Shown piece by piece: positions 15,866-24,442 of a DNA stretch of 64,000 nucleotides; position 1 is the stretch's first letter, and each line of letters starts with the position of its first letter. The position numbers were made by a program, and so were the translations under genes. The notes under the pieces were generated by a model. It was not told where the DNA came from. It saw only the letters and a program-made list of their open reading frames with translations, and made no database searches. Source of the stretch: Vibrio sinaloensis (GTDB lineage: Bacteria > Pseudomonadota > Gammaproteobacteria > Enterobacterales > Vibrionaceae); contig NZ_JWLV01000045.1 of NCBI RefSeq assembly GCF_000808535.1, positions 62,001 to 126,000 on the forward strand, read 5' to 3'.

Positions 15866-17215
15866 ATGGCTGGTATCAATAGATTAAGTAACACACAAGT
15901 AAAAAACACAGCACCAAGCGATAAAGAATACTCGCTTTCTGACGGAGGAAACCTCTACCTTAGAGTTCGCAAAAACGGCTCAAAGAATTGGCTATTTATC
16001 TACACCGACTCTAGCACGAAAAAGCGAAAGAAAATTGGACTTGGATCGTATCCAAGTATGGCACTTGCAGAAGTCCGTAAGATTGCTCAAGAACTTCGCG
16101 TTCAAATTGTAAACAACGTTGATCCAAAAGTCTTTCGAGAGAAACAGAAACTAGAGCGTGATCTAGAGAGCGGGTTGACGTTCAAAGCCGTTGCTGAACG
16201 TATGCTTGAGCGAGATGAAGCGAAAGAAACCGCAAATCGCAATGCCCTTCTTGAGGAATCCCGAAAAGAAGCTGAACTCAATGGTACAAATTTTGGCGAA
16301 AACGAAATAAAACGTATAAAAGAGCATGTGCGAACTTCCCACCGCAAGCGCTTATTTTTTAAACGTCACTTATACCCTCGACTTGGTAACTTACCACTGG
16401 ATTACATAACGACTACTGGCGTCATTGAAGTAATTAAGCCACTCCAAGAAGTGGGCCAACTTGAAAACGTAAAACGTGCTTGCACACTAGCCAACCAAGT
16501 CATGCGCTTTGCTGTCAATCGCCGCTACATTGCAAGCAACTGCCTAGCTGACATTAAAGATGAATTTGCAAAGTCTAAAGTTGTTCATATGCCAGCGGTT
16601 GAACCTCATGAACTAGCGGAAGTGATGCGTATCATGTCCAAAAATAACATGAAGCTCGTAACACGATGTGCGTTTGAAATGCAGCTTCATACAATGACAC
16701 GTGCCTTTGAACTGGCATCGATGCGTTGGTGCGACATTGATTTCGACAAAAAGCTTTGGACAATCCCTGATTTTTATACAAAGTGTGTGCGTGAGCACCT
16801 CGTTCCGTTAAACGAATACACACTCGGCATTTTAGAGTTCATGAAGCCGATATCTGGTGATGAGGTGCATGTGTTCCCATCAGACAAACCCAATACCAAA
16901 TATCCGCACATCAGTCCTTATGCAGTCAATTCATCACTCAATCTGACTTCGCTCAAAGGAAAACTGGTGAGTCATGGGTTTCGAGGAATAGCGAGTACCT
17001 ATTTGAATGAGACCACGGATTTCAAAGTAGATGCGATTGAAATGTGCTTAGCTCACCTGGACAGCAATACCACTCGTGCCTCGTACAACAGCGCAAAATA
17101 CCTCGAAGAACGGTATAAAATCCACAAATGCTGGAGTGAATACATTGTTAAATCAACGGGCAAGCACTATTCAATTGCTGGGCAATATGGTCAATCAAAC
17201 AAGCTCATCGCATAG
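15866..17215 (+). CDS. int: Tyrosine recombinase (island integrase)
   Basis: The product is 449 aa, the size of P4-type integrases. It has an N-terminal DUF4102-like arm-binding part (Y-S-L-S-D-G-G-N-L-Y-L-R-V, residues 22-34, then W-L-F-I-Y), a core-binding part, and a catalytic domain with R279 (T-R-A-F-E-L-A), H370-x-x-R373 (H-G-F-R-G), H397 (L-A-H) and Y407 (R-A-S-Y-N). All key residues are present. Instead of a tRNA gene, the element sits in an attC spacer, so this enzyme probably recognises the conserved CTCTTAA stretch of attC. It is a different enzyme from IntI, lacking the IntI-specific insertion. SD GGAGG sits 10 bases upstream. Confidence 0.93.
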   Translation: MAGINRLSNTQVKNTAPSDKEYSLSDGGNLYLRVRKNGSKNWLFIYTDSSTKKRKKIGLGSYPSMALAEVRKIAQELRVQIVNNVDPKVFREKQKLERDLESGLTFKAVAERMLERDEAKETANRNALLEESRKEAELNGTNFGENEIKRIKEHVRTSHRKRLFFKRHLYPRLGNLPLDYITTTGVIEVIKPLQEVGQLENVKRACTLANQVMRFAVNRRYIASNCLADIKDEFAKSKVVHMPAVEPHELAEVMRIMSKNNMKLVTRCAFEMQLHTMTRAFELASMRWCDIDFDKKLWTIPDFYTKCVREHLVPLNEYTLGILEFMKPISGDEVHVFPSDKPNTKYPHISPYAVNSSLNLTSLKGKLVSHGFRGIASTYLNETTDFKVDAIEMCLAHLDSNTTRASYNSAKYLEERYKIHKCWSEYIVKSTGKHYSIAGQYGQSNKLIA

Positions 17216-17306
17216 TTCACTTGTCACTTAACGTTAAGCTAAGCACTTCCCTGCTTCCCGCTTAACACTCAACTAAAACCCTCAATTTTTTACAGCCTTA
17301 ACGAGT

Positions 17307-17328
17307 TAAGGGTGCGGATTTTTGCACC
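17307..17328 (+). terminator. Hairpin after the recombinase gene
   Basis: GGGTGC-GGATTTTT-GCACCC inverted repeat between the recombinase and the next gene. The run of T is in the loop and not after the stem, so it is a weak terminator or a regulatory structure. Confidence 0.4.
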
Positions 17329-17353
17329 CTAAATTCAGGAAAACGGAGATTAT

Positions 17354-18217
17354 ATGATGAAAAGAGATGCAAATGTTATTAAACGCCCTGTCCATTTCCC
17401 TGTGAAACCGATGGAAAGAACGGCTTATCCCGCACTCATTCAACAATGCATTGAACGTGCTGAAGCGGCGACTATCGACAACCGCGCTCCGAAAATATTG
17501 ACAATGAAGGAGCAGAAGGCGCTCAACGCTTACGGATTATCACTCAACGAGTTTGGTGCCTATTTACTTCGAGTGCCAGTTCCACTGACGTTTAAACTGA
17601 AAGGGCTATCGAGAGACTGTTACCACATCGCACTAAAAACCGACATTCCTGAGTTGGCGATTGAGCGAGCGAAACAAATCAAAGCGGTCACAAAGCGTTT
17701 CTTTGGAGAGCAACGCTTAATCATTGATGAGTTAGCAACGATGGAAAAAATGACATTTACTAATCGAATCTTAATTGCGATGTACAAAATTGGTCATCAC
17801 TTTAAGCCCGAGTTTGCACAGCCAAAAGAAGAGTTGTTTGATTTTCCAGAATTTGGAAATTTAGACCTCTCAAGCATCGAAGACCATGAAGAATTTCCTT
17901 ATTCTGAGTGGTGGCTAGATATGCTAAGTGACAAGCTAAGCAAGAACTACTCGCCACTTCAGCTCATCACTATCAATGTCTGTCTACAGCCATTCTTCCA
18001 CTATGCAAAGTCGGAGCTTCATCGCGCAGGACACACCAGTTTTCCAACGATTAAACCTAACTTGATTCAACAGTATTTAGTCACGCTCCCAGAGGGTGAG
18101 CGAAAAGAACATAGAGACTCACTCCATTTCTTCTTTCGTCATTTAAATCAAGCACGTAATAGTGCTATTCACACTCGCAAAGTGCTTAGCCCTTCGCTTT
18201 ATCGCTCTTCTCTATAA
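17354..18217 (+). CDS. Unknown island protein, integrase-N-terminus-like
   Basis: The product is 287 aa. Residues about 68-118 (A-Y-L-L-R-V-P-V-P, then A-L-K-T-D-I-P-E-L-A-I-E-R-A) resemble the N-terminal domain of some tyrosine recombinases, where R-x-x-V-P and S-L-K-T-x-D-x-x-x-A are typical. The rest looks helical, with S-P-L-Q-L-I-T-I-N near residue 203 and a final basic stretch. I see no catalytic R/H-x-x-R/Y set. It may be an accessory DNA-binding protein for integration or excision. It follows the recombinase on the same strand after 138 bp and is probably part of the core module. Family not recognised. Confidence 0.6.
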   Translation: MMKRDANVIKRPVHFPVKPMERTAYPALIQQCIERAEAATIDNRAPKILTMKEQKALNAYGLSLNEFGAYLLRVPVPLTFKLKGLSRDCYHIALKTDIPELAIERAKQIKAVTKRFFGEQRLIIDELATMEKMTFTNRILIAMYKIGHHFKPEFAQPKEELFDFPEFGNLDLSSIEDHEEFPYSEWWLDMLSDKLSKNYSPLQLITINVCLQPFFHYAKSELHRAGHTSFPTIKPNLIQQYLVTLPEGERKEHRDSLHFFFRHLNQARNSAIHTRKVLSPSLYRSSL

Positions 18218-18228
18218 GGATAACTATT

Positions 18229-18999
18229 ATGCTTCCGAACACACTCATTAAAAATTTCATACAGGCCTTTGATGAAGGGTGGCTTTATCAAAGCAGCAAC
18301 GATTTCTCAGTTCTCATGCAGCACGGTATCAGTGTGCGCGAGTTAACCATGCTCGAACACACCGTTTGCTCTTTAAGAGCGGAGCCTTACTTAACCAAGG
18401 AAGAACTCATGTATCGAGGGATAAGTAAAACTCTCATCGATAAATATCTCGGTGGTATGAATAACATTCGTGAACTGCTTGATATTCAGGGATACGGCTT
18501 TATCGACTATCTTGAGCAATATGAACTTGATTTGGACAAAGGAGTGATACTGTCGTACTACCACTACCAAACCTTTGTTGACGACATTCGTGAGCACTTT
18601 CGTGCTGATAAAGAGTGCGCTATTCCAGTTCCAGAGCTACAAGTCGAACTTAGCTCTGATTGCGCTATCAACGCGATTCCTATCCTCTATGGCAAATATA
18701 AAGCCGTGGTACCCGCTACTGACTTTGAGGCCATCGTGGTAGCGATGGGATTAATCGCAAAAGATTACAATCTCATTGCCTCTTCTAAGCATCAATCCAC
18801 CCTGACGGTGCACCCATTTGGACAAGACCGTGAAATAGAAATTGAAGTTCGTTGCTTAGCCTCCCAATTCAACCAGGCAACGGACAAAGGCATTTGTGTT
18901 GTTGATGACATTAGCGCTATGCATCACCACCCATTCAAACAACGAGTGTTCGATTTTGCTTCTCTGATAAAAAGAAACGGATATACGCTCGATGAGTAG
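18229..18999 (+). CDS. Unknown island protein
   Basis: The product is 256 aa, starting 11 bp after the preceding gene, so the two are surely co-transcribed. The N-terminal half is helical with several tyrosines (D-E-G-W-L-Y, Y-L-T-K-E-E-L, D-K-Y-L-G-G). The C-terminal half is alpha/beta and contains D-F-E-A-I-V-V-A-M-G and V-V-D-D-I-S-A-M-H-H-H. No motif points to a function. Its place next to the recombinase suggests a role in the mobile element's life cycle and not in defence. Confidence 0.6.
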   Translation: MLPNTLIKNFIQAFDEGWLYQSSNDFSVLMQHGISVRELTMLEHTVCSLRAEPYLTKEELMYRGISKTLIDKYLGGMNNIRELLDIQGYGFIDYLEQYELDLDKGVILSYYHYQTFVDDIREHFRADKECAIPVPELQVELSSDCAINAIPILYGKYKAVVPATDFEAIVVAMGLIAKDYNLIASSKHQSTLTVHPFGQDREIEIEVRCLASQFNQATDKGICVVDDISAMHHHPFKQRVFDFASLIKRNGYTLDE

Positions 19000-19011
19000 T
19001 GCTGTAGAGAG

Positions 19012-19037
19012 GGTCGCTCTAAATTGAGCGACCTTTT
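19012..19037 (+). terminator. Intrinsic terminator of the integrase module
   Basis: A stem GGTCGCTC/GAGCGACC with a TAAATT loop is followed by TTTT, 12 bases after the stop of the 256-aa gene. Confidence 0.85.
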
Positions 19038-19087
19038 CCTATGATGCGCTACTAGCTACCAATCCTGATGTCGCAGCTAGCCCGGTA

Positions 19088-19120
19088 GTTCTCATATTGT
19101 CAATGTTCTCATATTGTCAA
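19088..19120. repeat. Tandem 16-bp repeat
   Basis: GTTCTCATATTGTCAA occurs twice with one base between the copies, downstream of the integrase-module terminator. Its role is unknown; it may be a protein-binding site or slippage product. Confidence 0.6.
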
Positions 19121-19199
19121 ACTGTCTCGTTTCTGGACAAAAACAATTTAGCTGAGGTTTGCTCTACTAGTTACTTTCATTCAAAAAGCTTCTGATGAA

Positions 19200-21581
19200 T
19201 TAATCTTGGATTCCAACACCATAAACAGACCGAACACTTCTGTCATACCTCAAACAGCTAGAGCGAGCCAGCAACCGCTGTACAGTAGCATCATAAAATC
19301 CACCTTCAGGACTTGAAATTCTAAATCGATCCAGTAGCAAAGGCTCAGCAGTCTGCCGCTCTAGTCGATTTGCAAAGTCGGAAGCCTGTCCAGCTAACCG
19401 GGTCAGTTGAGCAGCATTACGGTTATTGCCCTGTACCATCCGGTCCGTGGTCTTAAGCCAATTCCGAGCGGTAGAAAAAATGCCTTGAGATTTTCGGAAT
19501 GTATCTAAGAACGGTTCGTCAATCGGCAGCGCATTAAACTGAGTATGAGCATCATTCCATGGATAGGACACTATTCCTTGCGCTCTATGCTGAGCTGCCA
19601 TCAATTCCTGCCATCTTGAGCCGCTGTCTGTAACCAGTACAGAGCCCGTTACTTGAGCAATTAGCAACGCCATTTCATAGTTAGGCCCCATTCGGAACTG
19701 CTGGAACTGCCCACTATCTCTCAACTCGACTTGTTGAAGCATTACAAGTGGTGAAGCCTCAGCTGCCCCCTCTAATGTGTCAATTGTTTGAGTAGCAGCA
19801 TCTTCGTCTAAGCCAAATTCGCTAATCAATAACTGAACTCTCGCTTCTTTGGGCATCATAGCTGTTGAGTTCAATAAGTCTTCGGTAAATAATCTGAAAT
19901 GCAGCCGATGATCCTGCTCATTCAGAATCTCTTGCCGATCACCACGTTCTCTAGCCATCTCCATCATTGCTCTCATGAGAGGCATATCGAACTCGCTTGG
20001 GTCAGGAATCAGATTAACCAACCCAAGACCAATATACGGCTCCAATTGGAGCATGAACATGAAATCTTTTAAGGCTTGGTACTTGTATCTAGCTGGATTC
20101 TCTATTGGACTAAATTCTGGCCTAACATTGTTAGGATTGGTCACTGGAGTCTCAACCAAAAACTCATCAAACATGGATGCCATTGGCAATGCACTAATAC
20201 CAATTGTCCGAGCATCTAGTGGACCAGTGTACAAACCTCTATACTTGCCATCAGATTTAGGCAGTAGCGAGTAAATGTCGGTTTCACGAGGCCATAATGC
20301 TGCATAGAACCCATAGATTCTCTTAATCTGGTCATCCGACAGTTCTCTCCTGACGTCCAGCCACGTTTTCCCGCTATCGAGCCCCAAAACATCACGGATG
20401 CAATTGCAAAACATCAAGTGCCGCTCTCGTATGCTGGCAACACTCCATGTTGTGCGTAATTCCTGAGGTACATCTCGACAACAGTTTTTGTATTTTCTAC
20501 CGCTACCACAACCACAGAGATCGTTACGGCCTAATTGGGCTTCATCAATATCTTTATTCAGGAATTCGTTTGGTGGAGTTGTTCTGCCAAAAGCATCCTG
20601 ATAGTGAACTGAGCCATCTTCAAAATGAGCATACATTTCTCCGCCATATCGGTAGAGCTCATTTTTAGGGGGTTGCAATACGTGCCTCAACTCTGCCCAA
20701 TCACCAGTAATACTGCGTTCTGGATATAGCCACTCCTCTTTACCTGCTGCAACTGATTCTTTGGATCTGCTCTTGATAATATGGTTTATCTTTGTGACGT
20801 CATCAGCAGTTAGCTTACGAGTATTGATAAACTCAATTGTATTTACCATACTTCGACGCATACGATTCGCATTAGTACGTTGTTCAGTTGGATTTGCATT
20901 TTCAGGGTCTTGAGCGTATTCAAGGTTTGTCAAAATCAGGCAGCGATTTTTATCTAACGGGAAAATCGTTTGAGAACCCTTTAACGAAATATCAGGGTCA
21001 TTTGGATATTCACATAACTCAGAATCAGGCGGACAAGCATAATTGTAAACGGTGATTGGGTGATCTGAGACTATGAATTTTACGTCCGAATCTTCAGCTG
21101 AGACCAACTCTCGAACGCCTTCGGCCCACAACGTACAATGCATGGTTCGTAATGACTGCATTTCAATCATTAACTGCAACTGGTTTAGTTCAGGATATTT
21201 GCTTCGAATCCAATCCAAACCTTTAGGTGTACGAAGTTTCTGAGCGTCTAAGTAGGTGAAGAAATCTTCAAAATTGTTATGCCACTGAGCCTGATCGTCT
21301 GTTAGAAATGCACGAACGGCTCTGGAACCATTATCATCGATTGGACCAAATAACTTCCGCTCTATGTCATCGTTTACTTCTTCACCGAAGAACGTTGAGT
21401 AGAGATGTTCGCCATAGAAACGTTGAGCAGGTGTATGCCATTTTTGAAATGTTTTCACCTTCAGCTCGCCATTCGGTAGCGGGAACTCCCTGCGAGTTAA
21501 ATGACAGATCTGGTCATCACGCTCACTCATGAAACCTTTTTGATGCCATTGTGGAATGTAATGATTGTCTTTAGTTGCCAT
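19200..21581 (-). CDS. DUF4238 protein with SEC-C zinc motif
   Basis: The product is 793 aa. It opens with N-H-Y-I-P-Q-W-H-Q-K-G-F (residues 6-17), the signature of DUF4238, whose members occur near phage-defence genes. A SEC-C motif, G-R-N-D-L-C-G-C-G-S-G-R-K-Y-K-N-C-C, lies near residues 352-369 and should bind one zinc. The last 420 residues are unassigned; they are mostly helical with L-L-I-A-Q-V-T-G-S-V-L-V-T-D-S near residue 660. The ATG has GGAGG just upstream. It stands alone with its own promoter region. DUF4238 may be a nuclease-like domain, but I could not confirm catalytic residues. A single-gene defence role is plausible. Confidence 0.75.
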   Translation of the reverse strand: MATKDNHYIPQWHQKGFMSERDDQICHLTRREFPLPNGELKVKTFQKWHTPAQRFYGEHLYSTFFGEEVNDDIERKLFGPIDDNGSRAVRAFLTDDQAQWHNNFEDFFTYLDAQKLRTPKGLDWIRSKYPELNQLQLMIEMQSLRTMHCTLWAEGVRELVSAEDSDVKFIVSDHPITVYNYACPPDSELCEYPNDPDISLKGSQTIFPLDKNRCLILTNLEYAQDPENANPTEQRTNANRMRRSMVNTIEFINTRKLTADDVTKINHIIKSRSKESVAAGKEEWLYPERSITGDWAELRHVLQPPKNELYRYGGEMYAHFEDGSVHYQDAFGRTTPPNEFLNKDIDEAQLGRNDLCGCGSGRKYKNCCRDVPQELRTTWSVASIRERHLMFCNCIRDVLGLDSGKTWLDVRRELSDDQIKRIYGFYAALWPRETDIYSLLPKSDGKYRGLYTGPLDARTIGISALPMASMFDEFLVETPVTNPNNVRPEFSPIENPARYKYQALKDFMFMLQLEPYIGLGLVNLIPDPSEFDMPLMRAMMEMARERGDRQEILNEQDHRLHFRLFTEDLLNSTAMMPKEARVQLLISEFGLDEDAATQTIDTLEGAAEASPLVMLQQVELRDSGQFQQFRMGPNYEMALLIAQVTGSVLVTDSGSRWQELMAAQHRAQGIVSYPWNDAHTQFNALPIDEPFLDTFRKSQGIFSTARNWLKTTDRMVQGNNRNAAQLTRLAGQASDFANRLERQTAEPLLLDRFRISSPEGGFYDATVQRLLARSSCLRYDRSVRSVYGVGIQD

Positions 21582-21924
21582 CTTGCCTCCGCTCTTAACT
21601 CTTTAATAAATTGGGGTTAATAACGAAATTTCAATGTTGAAAGAAGAGGTTTCTAACAAGATGGTACATCAATAATATTGGAAACATCGCTAACACGTTT
21701 TGGGGCAAAAACGTGTTTGCTAACTCATTGCACATTTACCCATGGCTCTGATTAAGTTGTCTCAATTAACCTATTCAGAGTCATAGGTTAAAAAAAGACA
21801 AAAAAATTAACCTATTGCTGAGGAGTTTTTTTGCAAAAACAGTGATGTAAGGCTCCTACCTTCTATAGACGAACAGAGCCAGCATAAGCTGGCTCGACAT
21901 AAACAGATTTTAAAAGCTATATCA
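21582..21924 (-). promoter_or_regulatory. Control region of the DUF4238 gene
   Basis: A 343-bp gap without a gene. It contains TTAACCTAT (21766-21774), its perfect inverted copy ATAGGTTAA (21783-21791) and a third direct copy (21807-21815), a likely operator cluster. A further hairpin at 21876-21895 belongs to the gene on the far side. Confidence 0.5.
21876..21895 (-). terminator. Hairpin after the Api92-like gene
   Basis: GAGCCAGC-ATAA-GCTGGCTC, a perfect 8-bp stem 29 bases after the stop of the gene read from the right. On that strand it is followed by TGTTC, so the U-run is weak. Confidence 0.55.
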
Positions 21925-22503
21925 CTAAGCCACTGGTCTCAAACCTGCAAGCTCTTGCGCATAGTTCTCCCAATACTGACATTGGTCTTTCGTCATCAGA
22001 AGTGGATGAGATGCTACTTTTGACTGGATGACCTCCCCACCTTTCAGATAATACTTTCCACACCAGCAACTAAACCGATCGTCAAAAAATGACACCTCAA
22101 AAGTCAGCGCTGGATTTTGCTCAGAGAGTTTAAAAAATATCTCAGCGGGAAAACCATTGATGGTTTTAAACTCAATCGGCTCTAAAGAGAGGTCATGACT
22201 TTCTCCAGCGGCTTCAAATCGTCTAATGTTGATAAATGTTTCCATTTCAACTGGAAAGTTATCGACTTTTTGATTGTATGCACGATATGGAACCCAATGA
22301 CCAAATGCGTTCGACTCAGCGCCCCAATGCTTAATCATCCACTGGCGCTGCTGTTCATTATCTGCTCCTTGAAGTGAAGCTGGCATAGGCACGATGTAGT
22401 TAAAATCGAGGCACCCCATATCATCAACGATAGTCGAGTAGAGTGTGCTGCGTTCGGTGTCCGCACCAATGATGGTGCAAATAGATGTCGTTCTTGAAGA
22501 CAT
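21925..22503 (-). CDS. Api92-like (DUF1281-type) protein
   Basis: The product is 192 aa. The W-M-I-K-H-W-G-A-E-S-N-A-F-G block (residues 54-67) and the later S-F-F-D-D-R-F-S-C-W-C-G-K-Y-Y region match the layout of the ferredoxin-like Api92 family found on plasmids, phages and genomic islands. Function is unknown; the family is often near anti-restriction genes. It follows the AlpA gene by 152 bp on the same strand and may be controlled with it. Confidence 0.72.
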   Translation of the reverse strand: MSSRTTSICTIIGADTERSTLYSTIVDDMGCLDFNYIVPMPASLQGADNEQQRQWMIKHWGAESNAFGHWVPYRAYNQKVDNFPVEMETFINIRRFEAAGESHDLSLEPIEFKTINGFPAEIFFKLSEQNPALTFEVSFFDDRFSCWCGKYYLKGGEVIQSKVASHPLLMTKDQCQYWENYAQELAGLRPVA

Positions 22504-22655
22504 GTTATATTTTCCTTTTTATTATTGTTTTATTTGTCAGCCCAGAGGTGCACGGCATCTGAGAACTAAGATACGACTTAGCTCTCAAAATATGTCTTGC
22601 ACATTGACTAAACTGAGTCTGCCTTATACGGTATTGTACAGGTCAGATTTTTCGA

Positions 22656-22949
22656 TTAGTGAAAGTCTATTGCCTGTAAAAATGGCGAAGTTTGTTTTAA
22701 CTGGTTACGTTGTCTGAGCAAGTCTTTTACAACAAGCTTATGATCTCTATCTAGTGCACAAGCAATGAGAAACGCATCAATTTCGTGTGACATAAAGCCG
22801 ATAGCCTTACCTCCTCCGAGTTTAATCGCGGGCGGGAATGTCCCCTCTTTGATACGCCTGTGAAGTGTCGCGTTGGATAAACCTACGCGTTCAAGTACTT
22901 CCGACTTTCTTTCTATTTTTAAAATGGGTTGAGTTTGATTAAGCGCCAT
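22656..22949 (-). CDS. AlpA-family regulator
   Basis: The product is 97 aa with a MerR-like winged helix: V-L-E-R-V-G-L-S-N-A-T-L-H-R-R-I-K-E-G-T-F-P-P (residues 18-40) and then I-G-F-M-S-H-E-I-D-A-F-L. AlpA proteins control excision or integrase genes of P4-like islands. It has SD GGAGG upstream. In this island it is the best candidate for the switch of excision or mobilization, although it lies 6 kb from the recombinase and faces the opposite way. Confidence 0.9.
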   Translation of the reverse strand: MALNQTQPILKIERKSEVLERVGLSNATLHRRIKEGTFPPAIKLGGGKAIGFMSHEIDAFLIACALDRDHKLVVKDLLRQRNQLKQTSPFLQAIDFH

Positions 22950-23692
22950 AGGACGCCTCCGTTTATTTTTATTATAGGACTCTATGAGCCGTTGAATTTA
23001 GAATAACAACAACTCGAAACTCAGATCAACATAAAAATGCAATATTGTCGAAATTAAATATTCACAACATATATATTTAATCAGACATAAAAACACCCAC
23101 AAATACCAAAACCTAGTAAATACCAATCCAATTTCCCATATTACAGCTCAATAATTACGTATGAGACCTTGTGATAGTAGTACGCACTTCAACTGCGTCA
23201 CTCGACATATTCAGTGCGTGATACGACAATGCCCCATCTTCCCCATTTAGTTATACATAACGAAATGGTAATGAATACTCGCACTGGAGCGTGTAATATG
23301 TCGAGAGCATATGATATCAAGTGATACGTAATGATAGGGGGGCGCATTTGCAGTGCGTCAAACGGCAGTTCTTGTGCGTCACAAACCATTTCCTTTGCTT
23401 TATTCGTCAAATGCAATGCCTCGTGCGACAATTGAACTATTTCTCGATATATATAATCATCAACTATTTATTTAAATCACCACACTTCCATTTCGCACAA
23501 ATATATGAATATAATAAAAACACAATAGAACAAAAATAGTAACAAGCTGGTATCGCGTGTTATTATTTGTTCCAAATAAAACACACGAAAGCATGCCTCG
23601 CTATGCTAGGTTGCGCTAACAGCCTTCGGCGTTATCGCTTGAAAACACAAAACACTCTAAATAATTAAAATAATAAATAGAGAATTTAAAAA
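22950..23692 (+). other. Repeat-rich region, candidate oriT
   Basis: A 743-bp AT-rich gap between the AlpA gene and the mob genes. Imperfect copies of TGCGTCANNCGNCA occur near 23194 (CTGCGTCACTCGACA), 23214 (GTGCGTGATACGACA), 23353 (GTGCGTCAAACGGCA), 23374 (GTGCGTCACAAACC) and 23421 (CGTGCGACA). Close to the mob genes are two hairpins: AGCAT...ATGCT (23590-23607) and GCGCTAAC-AGCCTTCGGC-GTTATCGC (23613-23638). Position and structure fit an origin of transfer; the repeats could also be iterons for replication or regulator sites. No gene is seen. Confidence 0.5.
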
Positions 23693-24442
23693 ATGGATAT
23701 TAATATCAACACAGTCGCAGCAACTGTCATTCGCTGCACATCTAGAAAACATAAACAAATACTATCGGCATTCATTGAAAGTCACAGCTATTCAGCAGAT
23801 GAGTTGACTACACTACTCGCAGGACTGTTACCCTCGCCGATTGAATCTGGGGTAGCCATCGCTTCACACCAAACCTTTATTTCAGAGCTTTCTCACGCTT
23901 TATATCTCCACCAACATCCCAATGACGCCGATAAAAATGAGCTGATGAATGCACGCAAGTTAATTCGTATCGTTCAGGCGAATTTTAAAAAACAACGAAA
24001 AAGTGACAAAGAGCTGTATTGCAAAGCAGTGAAAACCAATCTCACTGAAAGCGAATACCAGCAGTTACTTGAGGTCATGCACAGCTATAATTATAAATCA
24101 GTGAGTCGATTCCTGAGAGAGGTCATAACTCAAAAACTCACAGTCAAACCTCAACGCAGTGATGAAATCACAGAGTACTTTAAGCAAACAAAGCGCATCG
24201 CCACAGTGATGGAGTCACTCATTGACGAAGGTAACCCTGCGTACGACCACGAAATAGCCCGTCAACTGGGTGATGCTCTGTATGAACTAAAACAGAATTT
24301 ACAACTCACCCGAAATCTAGCTATCGACGCTCATAATTCTCAAACCGCCGAGCTGTTGGCCATGCAATTTTTGGACAGCCGTACGTTGCGTGAGCTTTAC
24401 CGCAACAAGCTAGAAGTGGAGAACGCCAGTAATGATATTTGA
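23693..24442 (+). CDS. Mobilization accessory protein, MobC-like
   Basis: The product is 249 aa. The segment around residues 115-148 (K-T-N-L-T-E-S-E-Y, then S-V-S-R-F-L-R-E-V-I) has the ribbon-helix-helix look of MobC-type relaxosome proteins, in which V-S-x-F-I/L-R is typical. The N-terminal 90 residues are unassigned and longer than in small MobC proteins. It is followed by the relaxase with an 11-bp overlap, so both are translated together. Its role would be to bind and melt oriT, probably the hairpins just upstream. Confidence 0.72.
   Translation: MDININTVAATVIRCTSRKHKQILSAFIESHSYSADELTTLLAGLLPSPIESGVAIASHQTFISELSHALYLHQHPNDADKNELMNARKLIRIVQANFKKQRKSDKELYCKAVKTNLTESEYQQLLEVMHSYNYKSVSRFLREVITQKLTVKPQRSDEITEYFKQTKRIATVMESLIDEGNPAYDHEIARQLGDALYELKQNLQLTRNLAIDAHNSQTAELLAMQFLDSRTLRELYRNKLEVENASNDI

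Noticed and set aside
15866..17215. Integron integrase IntI
   Set aside because: It is P4-integrase-like in length and N-terminal domain, lacks the IntI insertion, and sits beyond a split attC instead of an attI.
23150..23450. CRISPR array
   Set aside because: The repeats are short, degenerate and irregularly spaced, with no constant repeat-spacer unit and no cas genes in the window.
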